The notes: generated by a model not told the origin, from the sequence alone. 64,000 nt of DNA from Palsa-506 sp963836355 (GCA_963836355.1 CAWIJO010000014.1:248001-312000); one strand, 5' to 3'. Shown: positions 33,510 to 43,355, counted from the first letter of the stretch. Made by a program: numbers and translations.

Positions 33510-35887
33510 ATGATGGGAACTATGACCCACGGCAGGAGTTTTCGCGGCGAGGCGGGCAGCTTTGTGCGGACGGGTACACGCGTGGCCGCGGCTGTGCTCG
33601 TCATCTCCGCTACGTTCGCCGCCATCTGGGCAACCCCGGCTGCGTCCGCTAGCGGATCCCGTATGCAATCACTGGCCTCGGGATCTTCCAGGCACGCAAA
33701 GGTCAAGTACTACATCGTTCCGCAGCCGGGGCATGGGCCACCGGTGGCCCTCTACGGGATCGCTGTGCGGACTCTCGGTGACAGCCGCCGGTACATAGAG
33801 ATCTTCAACTTGAATAAGGGCCGGCGTCAGCCGAACGGCGGACGGTTGGAGAATCCCCACACGATCGATCCGGGCTGGATCCTGCAGCTGCCTGCGGACG
33901 CATCCGGCCCTGGAGTCCACTTCGGCCGGCTGCCAGGGAGGAGGCCCTCGGCTACCCCGCCGGCCTCACCCGGACCGTCCCAGCCGGCCGCGAGCGGGAC
34001 GGCAGCGCGTTCCAAGCTCAAGCCGTCGGGCACTGGCAGCGCGTTCCTTGTCGGCGGGGCACTGATCGTCTTGGCCATCGCCGGGCTGGCCTTCGGGATC
34101 AGCCGCCGTCGGGCCGGTGCCGCCCGGCGGCGGAAGCATTCATACCTCGCGGCGCCAGTCCATCAGGACAGCTCCAGAACAGGTGCCGCAGCGACAGCAC
34201 CCGATATTCACGCTATTGATCCGCGCTGGCAAGGCGAGAATCATCCGAGCTGGCCCGGCTCGGACCCGAGTTCACCCGGCGCTAACCCAGGCCGCCCGGC
34301 AGCTGACCACCCCAGCTGGCCCGGCGCCAACCCACGGCAACCCGCCGCCGAACACCCCAGCTGGCCCGGCGCCAGGCCCGCGGCAACCCGCCGGCTGATC
34401 ACCCCAGCTGGCCCGGCGCCAACCCACGGCAACCCGCCGCTGATCACCCCAGCTGGCCCGGCGCCAACCCACGGCAACCCGCCGCTGATCACCCCAGCTG
34501 GCCCGGCGCCAACCCACGGCAACCCGCCGCTGATCACCCCAGCTGGCCCGGCGCCGGCCCGCGGCAACCCGCCGGCGACCCGCGGCGCCCCAATGCCGAC
34601 CCGCGCTGGCCCGGCGCTAACCCAGGCCGCCCGGCAGCTGATCACCCCAGCAGGCCCGGCGCCAACCCACGGCGACCCAGTGCCGACCCGCGCTCGCCCG
34701 GCGCCGGCCCGCGCTGGCCCGCGGCTCAGCACCCCAGCTGGCCCGGCGGCGACCATCCGAGCTTTCCGCAGCCTGCGATCAGATCCGGGCCACGGCAGGA
34801 CTCGTCGCCTGAGCCACCGTACGATCATCGCCCGCAGGCGGCATCGCAAGCCATTGGCCGGCAGAATCCGGCTGACAACTGGGGGCCGCCAGACGTGTCG
34901 CCGGCCGACCCGCCTGACCCAAGGCAACAATGGTCGACGCAGGTGGCCAGGACAGCTGGCCAGGCATATCAGCCAGTCGCCTTCGGCGACGGGCGGCTCC
35001 AGGTCCTGCTAACCGAAGGTCGTGCCGTCGGCTGGCCAGGGGCGGCTGGCCTCGGTGCCCGTCCCGAGGACCTAGCACAGCTCGCCGCCGGAGAGGCGGC
35101 CCAGCTAGCTGACACAATCCGGCAGGAGGCCGGAGAAGTCCGGAATGCACACTCCCTCTGGCTGGCTGGGCGCATTCTCTCTGGTGCCGAGAACCAGGCA
35201 GCGGAGATCAGGCAAGAGGCGTACGAGCAGGCCGCCGCGCTGCGCGCAACCGCTGAACGGGAGGCCGCTGAGGCGAGGCAGCAGGCCGCCGCTACGCGTG
35301 CAACCGCTGCGGCCGAGGCCGCCGAACTGCTGACGACCGCCAAGACGATGCAGTCTGAGCTAGGCCGGGTAGCCGCCTACGTCACAGAAAGTCTCACCAG
35401 CCCTGGGCTGCCGATCACGAAGCCAGCGGCACGCCCCGGTGCGAAGCCAGGCGGTCGGCCAGCCGCCAAGCCGACGGCCAGCCCGGACGCGGAGCCAGCC
35501 GACAGCGCGGCGGCGGAGCCGGCCGCCAGGCCTGCCCGCCCGGGCACTAAGCCAACGGCGCGTCCCGGTGCGAAGCCATCGGCCCGGCCCGATGCAAAGC
35601 CAGTCACGAAGCAAATCGGCCGGCAAATTAACGCCATGCGCAAGATGGTGATTGCCCTGGTGGCCGTTTGCCTGCTTGGTGGCATAGCTGGAGCTACGGA
35701 GATAGGGCTGCACGGATTCAGTTTCTTCTTGTTCCGGAACGCGGGGGCAGGCGCGGGCAACTCTCGTGATCTTGATGAGAATCAGGGCCCGGGCCAGCCA
35801 GCGGCGCCGGGAGCACAGCACAAGCCGCATGCAGGAAAACCAGTCAGTAAGACGCCGGCCAGCAGGCCGAGCAGCAAGCCAAGCTAA
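33510..35887 (+). pseudogene. LysM-like, repeat and coiled-coil membrane protein, frameshifted
   Basis: Joined, the gene would encode about 790 residues. It has an N-terminal hydrophobic helix or signal (TRVAAAVLVISATFAAIWA) and a LysM-like domain (KYYIVPQPGHGPPVALYGIA; RTLGDSRRYIEIFNLNKGR; IDPGWILQLP). A membrane helix (AFLVGGALIVLAIAGLAFG) follows, then a Pro-rich array of about 15-residue units (HPSWPGANPRQPAAD) and a long Ala/Glu coiled coil of DivIVA-like character (AAEIRQEAYEQAAALRATAE). It ends with Lys/Pro/Ala repeats and a second membrane helix (MVIALVAVCLLGGIAGATEI). Within the repeats, near 34370-34390, units with one extra base each shift the frame. The first frame ends at 35012 and the correct text resumes in another frame. 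It may be an envelope-organising protein. Confidence 0.65.
34296..34560 (+). repeat. 45-bp coding tandem repeat
   Basis: Near-identical 45-base units (core CAGCTGGCCCGGCGCCAACC) follow each other directly and encode DHPSWPGANPRQPAA. Two units around 34370-34390 carry single extra bases, which explains the frameshift. Variant units continue to about 34750. Confidence 0.85.
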
Positions 35888-35950
35888 ATCAGCGGACGCA
35901 TGAGTCGCCCGCTGGGGAGCGGTGCTACACCCCAAGGGAGAGAGCTGCAG

Positions 35951-36814
35951 ATGGCCAGAACTGATATAGATACTGCCCAGCCGGCTCAGCCAGCCAGATC
36001 TCGATCGGCAAATAGCTGGATCGGCGGCGAGCTAATATTCTCGGCTGGGTCCATCAAGAAGCAGTCAATAGCGCTATTCCTGCTGCGCCTCCCCGCATTT
36101 CTCCCATTTATCTTCATATTCCCGGCTTGGATATCGCTCAATGCCAAGAACACCCTGACCCTCACGGAAGCCGACGTACTGGGAACGGGCGGCGAGATTT
36201 GCTTCTTCCTGGCCGTGACGATTACTCCGCTGATTACCCTAACCGGGCAGCGGTGGCTCGCTCCCCTCCGGCGGTGGTATGGCATCATGTTCGCGGTAAT
36301 AGGTATCGCGGACGCGACCACCGCAGCTATCACGACAGACTTCGCCGGGGGCATCTTCGGCCGGCTTGCCGGGCACTCCTTCCTGCTGGCCGGGTTTCTC
36401 ATTATCCTGCTGGCCCTCCCGCTGCTGGCTACGGCCAATACCCCCGCGCAGCGCATGCTCGGGAAGTACTGGAAAAGGCTGCAGCGAGTGACATACGTCA
36501 TCTGGGCGCTGGTCGTCGTCCATCTGCTGCTACTCGACGGATTTGGCACCTTCGGCGCAGCGGACGGGGATGGTGACCCCGTCTTCCACCAGCGCTTCTA
36601 TCAGGCCGTCGCAATCAGCATCCCGCTGGTCATTCTCCGGCTGCCGCCAGTTCGACGCTGGGTCACCGAGGAGCGGGCAGCGGGCCGGCAGCGGCGGGTT
36701 TGGCTTACCGTCATGCCGCTCATCGTGCTGTTCGTCGTCGGGTTCATCTACATCATCAATGAGTTGATCTTCACGGGAACGTTGGCCTTCACATTTCATC
36801 CGCCCGCAGACTGA
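35951..36814 (+). CDS. Ferric-reductase-like / MsrQ-like membrane protein
   Basis: A protein of about 287 residues. The ATG at 35951 follows GGGAGAGAG by about 8 bases, and a longer frame starts at 35900. It has six to seven hydrophobic helices (LPAFLPFIFIFPAW; ICFFLAVTITPLITL; IMFAVIGIADATTAAIT; SFLLAGFLIILLALPLLATA; VTYVIWALVVVHLLLL). A His in GRLAGHSFLLAG and another in VVVHLLLLDG have the spacing expected for haem ligands. KYWKRLQRVTYVIWALVVVH strongly recalls the ferric-reductase-like/MsrQ fold, which passes electrons to periplasmic methionine-sulfoxide reductase. No MsrP gene is adjacent, so the redox partner is unknown. Confidence 0.7.
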   Translation: MARTDIDTAQPAQPARSRSANSWIGGELIFSAGSIKKQSIALFLLRLPAFLPFIFIFPAWISLNAKNTLTLTEADVLGTGGEICFFLAVTITPLITLTGQRWLAPLRRWYGIMFAVIGIADATTAAITTDFAGGIFGRLAGHSFLLAGFLIILLALPLLATANTPAQRMLGKYWKRLQRVTYVIWALVVVHLLLLDGFGTFGAADGDGDPVFHQRFYQAVAISIPLVILRLPPVRRWVTEERAAGRQRRVWLTVMPLIVLFVVGFIYIINELIFTGTLAFTFHPPAD

Positions 36815-37050
36815 CGGATAACGAGTCGCAGCGCGTCGCCCGGGCAAGCGCCTCCTCTCATGATCGCGGAAGATTCGCGCGCTGGAACCCCTCGGATCAT
36901 CCGTGATCAAGAACCGTGAACCAAGCACTCCGGCCGCGCTCGTTTCCTTGCCGGCCAGCGGACAGCTATGCGACCATCGGGACTTGTCTGCAGTGACCGT
37001 GCAAGGACCAGGCGCCCTGCTTCAGCGGCCGCCCAGGAGGTCACCCGAAC

Positions 37051-38098
37051 ATGGCCACCGTCCCGACCAGCGCAGGCGAGATCGACGTGGCAGACCTCGG
37101 CGTCGTGCTCATGCACGAGCACATCTTCATCCGCACCGAGCAGATGCACTGGGGCTGGCCGGGCTTCGGCGGCTGGGACGAGGAGACCGAGGTGGCCGCC
37201 GCGCGCGAGCGGCTTGGCCAGCTCAAACGGGCGGGCGTGGACACGATACTCGACATGACCGTGCCGGGTCTGGGACGCGATCCGGCGCTCGTTGCCCAGG
37301 CGGTGCAGGGCACCGGGCTGAAGGTAATGTTCGCGACCGGCTACTACACCTACGACAACCTCCCGTTCCCGTTCCGCTACCGCGGGCCAGGCAAGCTTCT
37401 CGACAACGACGACCGCGTGCTCGAGTCGCTGTTCGAGCGCGATGTGACCACCGGGATCGGCGATACCGGCATCCGGGCCGCCGTCCTCAAGGTAGCCACC
37501 GATGCGCAGGGCATAACGCCGGATGTCGAGCGGCTGGCACGCGCGGTCGCGAATGTCAGCGCCCGCACCGGCAACGTGATCTGCACCCATGCGCACGCGC
37601 CGACCAAGCGGGGGCTGGAGCAGCAGCGGATATTCGCCGAGCAAGGCGTCGACCTGGGCCGGGTGATGATCGGGCACTCCAACGAGACAACGGATCTCGG
37701 TTACCTGACGAAGCTGATCGAGAACGGCTCCTACCTGGGCTGGGATCGGTGCGGCCTGGCCATCGCTGTGCCGCTCGACGTCCAGCTGGACACGCTTGCT
37801 GAGCTCTGCAAGCGCGGTTTCGCCGGCGCTGATGCTGTCGCACGACAAGTCGTCGTTCATGGACTGGTTCACGAACGCCGAGGTGGACGCTGCCCTGCCG
37901 GACTGGCAGTACACCTATATCCACAGCGGGGTCCTGCCGGGGCTGCGCGACCGCGGCGTGCCGGATGACCAGATCGAGCAAATCCTGGTCGGTAATCCGC
38001 GCGAGTTCTTCGCGCAGCAGGGCACCACCACGACGCCTGGCGGCGTGCCGGCGGACGCCGCCGCAACCCCGAATGCAGTCCCGGCGCCGGGTGACTGA
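37051..38098 (+). pseudogene. Phosphotriesterase-family hydrolase, frameshifted
   Basis: The ATG is preceded by AGGAGG at 10 bases. The amidohydrolase metal site is visible: VVLMHEHIF (HxH), AAVLKVATD (bridging Lys), ICTHAHAPTKRGLEQQ and VMIGHSNETTD (His ligands). The last ligand, Asp in LMLSHDKSSFMDW, lies in a different frame. The shift occurs near 37825-37835, where removing one G from GCCGGCGCTG would restore a continuous product of about 350 residues ending PREFFAQQ plus a Pro/Ala tail. Such proteins hydrolyse phosphotriesters, lactones or similar esters. All ligands are conserved, so a single-base error or a very recent mutation is likely. Confidence 0.8.
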
Positions 38099-38101
38099 GC
38101 G

Positions 38102-38899
38102 GTGCCGATCTCCGCGCCGCCCAGGGGCGCGAACCCCTTCGACTCCACCGGAGTACGGCCCGACGAAAACGGCGTCCGCCGTTACGCCAACCTGGGCGAC
38201 TCTCTCGTTGCCATGCTCAGCGCCGCCGTCGACACACGCGCTCGTCCGCAGGATCGCCGAGCAGTTCCCGAATGCCCGGGTCGGCAACGGCTTCGGCCTT
38301 ACGGAGTCGACGTCGATCTCCACCCTGCTTCCGCACGAATGAGCGGCCAGGCATGCCGATTCGGTCGGCTTCGCGGCGCCGCACACGGACGTCGCGATCG
38401 GCGACGCCGATCCGGCGACCGGCGGCGGCGAGATCCTCATCCGCGGCCAGAGCGTCTGCGCCGGTTACTGGAACGAGCCAGCCGCCACCGCCCGGACGTT
38501 CGTCGACCACTGGCTGCACGCGGGCGATATCGGCCGGGTGGATGATCAGGGACTGGGGTACGTGCTGGACCGGATCAAGGACATGATCAACCGCGGCGGC
38601 GAGAACGTCTACTGCGTCGAGGTCAAGAACAACCTGATTGGCGCCCCGGGAGTGGGCGAGGTCGCGGTCGTCGGCGTCGCCGACCCGATGATGGCCAGAA
38701 GGTCGGTGCCGTCATCGTCCCGCTGCCGGCAGCGGCCGTCGATCCGCGAGCCGTCGTCGCGTACGCGCGGGATCATCTCGCGGACTTTAAGGTGCCGCAG
38801 TTCGTCGCCATCTGCAGCGATCCCCTGCCGCGTAATCCGAACGGCAAGGTCCTGAAGGCCGCACTCCGCGAGACCGACTTCGCTGCGCCGCTGTTCTAG
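38102..38899 (+). pseudogene. AMP-dependent acyl-CoA ligase, deleted and frameshifted
   Basis: The first 50 codons (NGVRRYANLGDSLVAMLSAA) resemble the N-terminus of an acyl-CoA synthetase. The text then jumps to the middle of the enzyme (RIAEQFPNARVGNGFGLTES, the GLTES adenylation motif). It continues in a second frame (GGGEILIRGQSVCAGYWNEP; WLHAGDIGRVDDQGLGYVLD; DMINRGGENVY) and a third (VGAVIVPLPAAAVDP; LPRNPNGKVLKAALRE) to a TAG at 38897. Around 250 residues including the P-loop-like TSGTTG motif are missing. The gene starts 3 bases after the phosphotriesterase-like gene and was probably its operon partner. Confidence 0.8.
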
Positions 38900-39069
38900 C
38901 AATTCTTTTACCAGGCATCACGGGCGTATGCCATATCAGCGGTTTCCATAACCTATAACCTCCTATAAGCGCCGCAGGGCGCGCCTCATGTTCAGGCCGC
39001 CGGACCGGGCCGCCGGGCACGGCCGCAGCGCCCGCGGCCGCCGAGATTGCAGGAGGATGCTGGCCCGTC

Positions 39070-40935
39070 ATGGCTGATGGGATGCTAGGCGACGTCGGTC
39101 CGCCAGACTGGTATGTCCGGCACGCGCCCGACACGTGGCAGCCCGCTGCCGCCGAGCCTCAATCCAGCATGGCCGAGCAAGTACGTCGTTACCGGCCCGC
39201 CCATGCATCGCACTACCCGGAAGATCCGGCACCGCACTATCTGGAAGACCCGGCACCGCGCTACCCGGAAGACCCGGCACCGCACTATCTGGAAGACCCG
39301 GCACCGCGCTACCCGGAAGACCCGGCACCGCACTATCTGGAAGACCCGGCACCGCGCTACCGGGCCGCCCAGGCACCGCACTGGCTTGCTGCTCCGCCGC
39401 CGGTGGCGGACACCGGGGCACATGCTGTCAGCACGCTAACCCGCCGACCACCACCGAACCCGAGGGATCACTATGACGTTCTACCGCGCCTTCGTGCTGA
39501 TCAGCTACGGGTCCGTGGCGCTTACCATCACTCTGGTCGTCGTGCTCAGGTACTGCTGGCGCCGCAGCAAGGCGCTCCAGGAGCCCTGAATTTCAGCTAC
39601 GAAATTCCCGCGGTGCGCTTTCGGCGCAGCGCGGTCTCGCTGATCCTTGCCTCGTCCCTGTTGCTTGTCGCCATCCGCACCGGCTGGCACCTGGCCTACG
39701 TGCTGAGCCACCCGGCCTACTGGACGCTGATGCCGATCTGGGCACTAACCTTCGGCGTCCCGTGCGCCACCCTTTTCCTGTCCTGGCTGGACCGGCCGTA
39801 TACGGTGACCCCACGGCAGCAGCAGCAGCTACACCGCCTGTTCGTGGCCGTCGCCGTGCCCGTCTACAACGAGGATCCCGAGCTCCTCGACCGCTGCCTG
39901 TGGTCACTGGCCAACTCCAGCAGGCCGCCTAACAAGATCCATGTGGTAGAGGACGGCCCCTCTGGTGACTACGCCGCGGTGCGCGAGCACTGGCTGGCCA
40001 TGCCGGGCGTGCACTGGACGCGGCTGCCGTGCAATCGTGGCAAGAAGCACGCTCAGGCCGCGGTCTTCACGTCGTGCCCGGAAGCGGACATCTTCATTAC
40101 CGTGGACAGCGACACCACGCTGGAGCGCCATGCCATCTCCGAAGGGCTGAAGCCCTTCGCGAATCCGCGGATCGCATCCGTCGCCGGAATCGAGGAGATC
40201 TACAACAAGCGGGCCAACTGGCTGACCATGACCTGTGCGGTGCGGAACACCGTCTCCCAGCTCATCGCCTGGAGCACGCAGTCGGTATTCGGCGACGTGC
40301 TAATCAACCGGGGCACCTTCGCGCTCTACCGGGCGCACATCATCCGGGAGATCATCCCGGCGTATCTCGAAGAGACGTTCCTGGGACGCCCGGTGAAGCT
40401 CGGCGACGACTCAGCGCTCACCCTGTTCGCCCGGGCACACGGCCGGACCGTGCAGCAGGTGACGGCCTTCTGCCTGCCGATGTACCCGGACAACCTGTCG
40501 CACCACTTCCGCCAGTGGCTCCGCTGGGCGCGCGGCGGCTCGGTGCGGAACTACTGGCGCATCCGCTACCTCTCGCCCAGGTCGTGGAGCTGGTGGTGGA
40601 TCGTCTTCGGCCTGTACTACATTCCCGTTTCGGCGATCGTCCCAGTGATCTACGCCGTCACCTGGCCGTCGTCGGCCCGGGTCATCGGGTACATCGGGAT
40701 ACTGATGATCAGCTGGGCCTATCTTGTGAGCCCGCGAAGCCTGTGCGTGCAGCGGGAGGGGGAAAGCCGCTTGTTCCGCCTCGGCTCGATGTTCATGTAC
40801 CCGGCCGGGATCATCTGGACGTCGGTCGTGCTGCGCCCGATCCGGCTGTACGGGATCTTCACCTGGTACAAGCAGGGCTGGGTGACGCGCACGGCCGGGA
40901 TTGAAGTGACCGCCTCTCACTTCCGGGAGCAGTAA
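39070..40935 (+). CDS. Membrane GT2 glycosyltransferase (polysaccharide synthase)
   Basis: A 621-residue inverting GT2 of the hyaluronan/cellulose-synthase type. After a Pro-rich repeat N-terminus, two membrane helices (about 185-240) precede the cytosolic catalytic domain. The key motifs are VPVYNEDPELLDRCLWSL, VDSDTT (DxD, about 345), GDDSALTLFA (base) and RQWLRWARGG (QxxRW-type, about 481). Four further helices close the channel (WWIVFGLYYIPVSAIVPVIY). These features fit a processive synthase that extrudes its polymer. The first about 170 residues include the 24-base repeat and a stretch at 135-172 of odd composition, where another reading frame encodes a small membrane peptide. A secreted GH26 follows by 8 bases, as in exopolysaccharide operons. 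The polymer is unknown. Confidence 0.87.
   Translation: MADGMLGDVGPPDWYVRHAPDTWQPAAAEPQSSMAEQVRRYRPAHASHYPEDPAPHYLEDPAPRYPEDPAPHYLEDPAPRYPEDPAPHYLEDPAPRYRAAQAPHWLAAPPPVADTGAHAVSTLTRRPPPNPRDHYDVLPRLRADQLRVRGAYHHSGRRAQVLLAPQQGAPGALNFSYEIPAVRFRRSAVSLILASSLLLVAIRTGWHLAYVLSHPAYWTLMPIWALTFGVPCATLFLSWLDRPYTVTPRQQQQLHRLFVAVAVPVYNEDPELLDRCLWSLANSSRPPNKIHVVEDGPSGDYAAVREHWLAMPGVHWTRLPCNRGKKHAQAAVFTSCPEADIFITVDSDTTLERHAISEGLKPFANPRIASVAGIEEIYNKRANWLTMTCAVRNTVSQLIAWSTQSVFGDVLINRGTFALYRAHIIREIIPAYLEETFLGRPVKLGDDSALTLFARAHGRTVQQVTAFCLPMYPDNLSHHFRQWLRWARGGSVRNYWRIRYLSPRSWSWWWIVFGLYYIPVSAIVPVIYAVTWPSSARVIGYIGILMISWAYLVSPRSLCVQREGESRLFRLGSMFMYPAGIIWTSVVLRPIRLYGIFTWYKQGWVTRTAGIEVTASHFREQ
39211..39360 (+). repeat. 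24/48-bp coding tandem repeat
   Basis: Alternating 24-base units encode HYLEDPAP and RYPEDPAP, about six in a row, in the N-terminus of the GT2 protein. The units are nearly identical in DNA, which suggests recent expansion. Confidence 0.88.
39473..39589 (+). CDS. 38-residue membrane peptide overlapping the GT2 frame
   Basis: In the frame +1 relative to the GT2 gene, GAGGGA six bases upstream precedes an ATG. The product has one clear membrane helix (FVLISYGSVALTITLVVVL) with a basic C-terminus (RYCWRRSKALQEP). The GT2 frame over the same bases is unusual in composition (PRLRADQLRVRGAYHHSGRR). Either a true small gene lies between two parts of the GT2 locus, or the GT2 N-terminus is frameshifted and this helix belongs to it. 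No clear alternative GT2 start follows the stop (a GTG at 39613 has no ribosome site). Confidence 0.4.
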   Translation: MTFYRAFVLISYGSVALTITLVVVLRYCWRRSKALQEP

Positions 40936-40943
40936 CCGCCGCG

Positions 40944-41912
40944 ATGGGATTCACGCAGTCGGCACGTTTTCGCGGCGGCATCACGCTGGCGGTCTTGCTG
41001 CCCATCGCCGCGCTGGTCGGCTCCATCGCGCTAGCCAACGGCTACAGCTCGACGCCGGCGCAACCGTCAAGGCCGGCCGTGACGACAACTCTCCAGACCC
41101 GGGCCGCTTCCTACCTCGGCGTCTTCGAGGACGGTGCGCCTGATTCCTACCTGCCGGTCAGCAGTTTCGCCAAAGCGACTGGCCGGCGCCCGAATATCGT
41201 TCTCTACTTCAGCAAGTGGCAGCAGCAGTTTGACGTCAGCTTTGCGGAGCAGGCGAGAGCCAACCACGCCGTTGTGCTGGTGCAAATGGATCCGTTCACT
41301 GCCCGGCTATCCAGGATCGCCGCCGGAAAGCAGGACTTCTACCTGAAGGATTTCGCCAATGAGGTCCGTTCGTTCCGTTACCCGGTCATCATCAGCTTCG
41401 CTCACGAGATGAACGGCAGCTGGTATCCCTGGGGAGCAGGCCGGGCGACGCCACGTGATTTCCGCCGAGCCTGGCGCCATGTGGTCACTATCTTCCGGCG
41501 GCAAAACGCGAACAACGTCACCTGGCTCTGGGCCATCCACTCCATCGGCGCGTCAGCGTCCACCCTGCGTTCTTACTGGCCTGGCGAAAAGTACGTCACC
41601 TGGGTCGGTCTGGATGGCTACTTCGTGCTGCCCACTGACAACTTCCGCTACGTCTTCGGGACCACGCTCGGGATAGTGCGCAAGCTCACCGCGAAGCCGG
41701 TGCTGCTTTCGGAGACCGCCGTGGGCCCGTCGACCGGGAAGCAGCCCGCGAGGATCGCCGATCTCTTCGCCGGAATCCGCCGTCGGCAGCTGCTCGGGAT
41801 GGTCTGGTTCGACCGGTCCCAGCATCAGGACATCCACCACCAGAATTGGCGGCTCGAAGGCAATCAGCCGGCCCTGGCGGCCTTCATCAAGGCCACCCGC
41901 GGCTACCGCTAG
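40944..41912 (+). CDS. Secreted GH26-like endo-glycanase
   Basis: A 322-residue protein with an N-terminal signal helix (ITLAVLLPIAALVGSIALANG). The GH26 acid/base Glu sits in FAHEMNGSWYPWG (about 154) and the nucleophile Glu in VLLSETAVGP (about 256). WLWAIHSIG and GMVWFDRSQHQD complete the barrel. GH26 enzymes cut beta-mannans and related polysaccharides. In this position directly behind a GT2 synthase the enzyme probably trims or releases the polymer made by its neighbour. It is convergent with the sigma-factor gene, with only 11 bases between. Confidence 0.88.
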   Translation: MGFTQSARFRGGITLAVLLPIAALVGSIALANGYSSTPAQPSRPAVTTTLQTRAASYLGVFEDGAPDSYLPVSSFAKATGRRPNIVLYFSKWQQQFDVSFAEQARANHAVVLVQMDPFTARLSRIAAGKQDFYLKDFANEVRSFRYPVIISFAHEMNGSWYPWGAGRATPRDFRRAWRHVVTIFRRQNANNVTWLWAIHSIGASASTLRSYWPGEKYVTWVGLDGYFVLPTDNFRYVFGTTLGIVRKLTAKPVLLSETAVGPSTGKQPARIADLFAGIRRRQLLGMVWFDRSQHQDIHHQNWRLEGNQPALAAFIKATRGYR

Positions 41913-41923
41913 CCGCCGCCCGG

Positions 41924-43237
41924 CTAGCGGCCAGCCGACGGTTCAGGAGGCCGTGCCGCCGGCGGCTCCGCGCCCTGGACCTCCGCCGTGCGCGCCCGCT
42001 CGGCGGACAGCTCCCGTTCCTGCTCGTTGCGGGTCAGCGCGGCCGCGCGCTCGAACTCGGCCCTGGCCTCGTCCGGGCGGCCCAGTTTCATCAGCAAGTC
42101 GCCGCGCACGCTGGGCAGCAGGTGGTACCCCTGCAGCGCGGGCTCGGCCACGAGCACGTCCACCATGTCCAGGCCGGCCTGAGCCCCGAATGCCATCGAC
42201 ACCGCGACCGCCCGGTTCAGCTCGATCACCGGCGACGGCAGCACCTCGGAAAGCACCGTGTATAGCTCGGTGATGCGCGCCCAGTCCGTGTCCTCCGGCC
42301 GGAACGCGCGAGCGTGGCAGGCGGCGATGGCTGCCTGCAGCGCGTATGGCCCGCGCGCCCCGCCGAGTTCCTCGGACCGGGCGAGCGCTGCCAGGCCGCG
42401 GTTGATCAGCAGCCGGTCCCAGCGACTCCGGTCCTGGTCAAGCAGCAGGACCGGCTCGCCCGATGGCCCGCTGCGGGCGCGCACGCGGGACGCCTGGATT
42501 TCCAGCAGGGCGACCAGGCCATGCACCTCCGGCTCCGCTGGCATGAGCTGGGCGAGAATGCGGCCGAGCCGCACCGCGTCCTCGCACAGCGCCGGGCGCA
42601 TCCAGTCGTCGCCTGCGGTGGCCGAGTAGCCTTCGTTAAAAATCAGGTAGATGACCTCAAGGACGGATGACAGGCGGGCAGGCCGCTCCGCCGCGCCCGG
42701 CACCTCGAAGGGCACCTGTGCGCTGGCCAGAGCCTTCTTGGCCCGGACGATCCGCTGCGCGATCGTCGGCTCCGGCACCAGGTAGGCACGCGCGATCTCG
42801 GCGGTGGTCAGGCCGCCGAGCAGCCGCAGCGTCAGCGCGACCCGCGCCTGCACGGCCAGCACCGGATGGCAGGCGGTGAACACCAGCCGCAGCAGGTCGT
42901 CGTCGATGTGGTCGGAGAACGCGCGATCGAAGTCAGGGGTAACGCTATCCCCTTCCGCCTCAAGTGCCCGGCCGATCTGGGCGTACTTCTGCCGCAGATC
43001 GCGGTTCCGCCGGAACTGGTCGACCGCCCGGCGCTTGGCGACCGTCATCAGCCAGGCACCCGAGTTGCGGGGAACGCCCGATTCCGGCCATTGCTCCAGG
43101 GCGGCAACCACCGCGTCCTGCGCGAGTTCCTCGGCTAGCCCGACGTCGCCGGTGTACCTGGCCAGCCCGGCGATCAGCCGCGCTGACTCCATCCGGACGA
43201 CGGACTCGATCGCAGCATGAGTCTCCGAGGCCGTCAC
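41924..43237 (-). CDS. ECF42-type RNA polymerase sigma factor with TPR-like tail
   Basis: A 437-residue extracytoplasmic-function sigma factor. Region 2 is at the N-terminus (GLAEELAQDAVVAALEQWP; NSGAWLMTVAKRRAVDQFRR) and region 4 follows (ALTLRLLGGLTTAEIARAYL; TIAQRIVRAKKALA). A long helical C-terminal extension with YLIFNEGYSA and EVLPSPVIELNRAVA is characteristic of the ECF42 group. There it controls the sigma factor, and a DGPF/YciI protein is encoded nearby, as here at 43416. The usual targets are the DGPF gene and its operon. Confidence 0.92.
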   Translation of the reverse strand: MTASETHAAIESVVRMESARLIAGLARYTGDVGLAEELAQDAVVAALEQWPESGVPRNSGAWLMTVAKRRAVDQFRRNRDLRQKYAQIGRALEAEGDSVTPDFDRAFSDHIDDDLLRLVFTACHPVLAVQARVALTLRLLGGLTTAEIARAYLVPEPTIAQRIVRAKKALASAQVPFEVPGAAERPARLSSVLEVIYLIFNEGYSATAGDDWMRPALCEDAVRLGRILAQLMPAEPEVHGLVALLEIQASRVRARSGPSGEPVLLLDQDRSRWDRLLINRGLAALARSEELGGARGPYALQAAIAACHARAFRPEDTDWARITELYTVLSEVLPSPVIELNRAVAVSMAFGAQAGLDMVDVLVAEPALQGYHLLPSVRGDLLMKLGRPDEARAEFERAAALTRNEQERELSAERARTAEVQGAEPPAARPPEPSAGR

Positions 43238-43311
43238 GACATCCGATCACACCACCGCCGGCCGACCGGGGCAAGCCGGCGGGCCAGGCCGCCTCACCTG
43301 GCCACCTCATG

Positions 43312-43355
43312 ATCCCGGGGATTTTCCGGTCACAGTGACTGAGAAATCCCGGGAT
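43312..43355. terminator. Long imperfect hairpin after the YciI gene
   Basis: ATCCCGGGGATTT pairs with AAATCCCGGGAT (one bulged G), enclosing a second palindrome GTCACAGTGAC. It lies 60 bases past the YciI stop and 75 bases before the sigma-factor start. It can be a terminator for the former or a control element in the leader of the latter. Confidence 0.55.
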
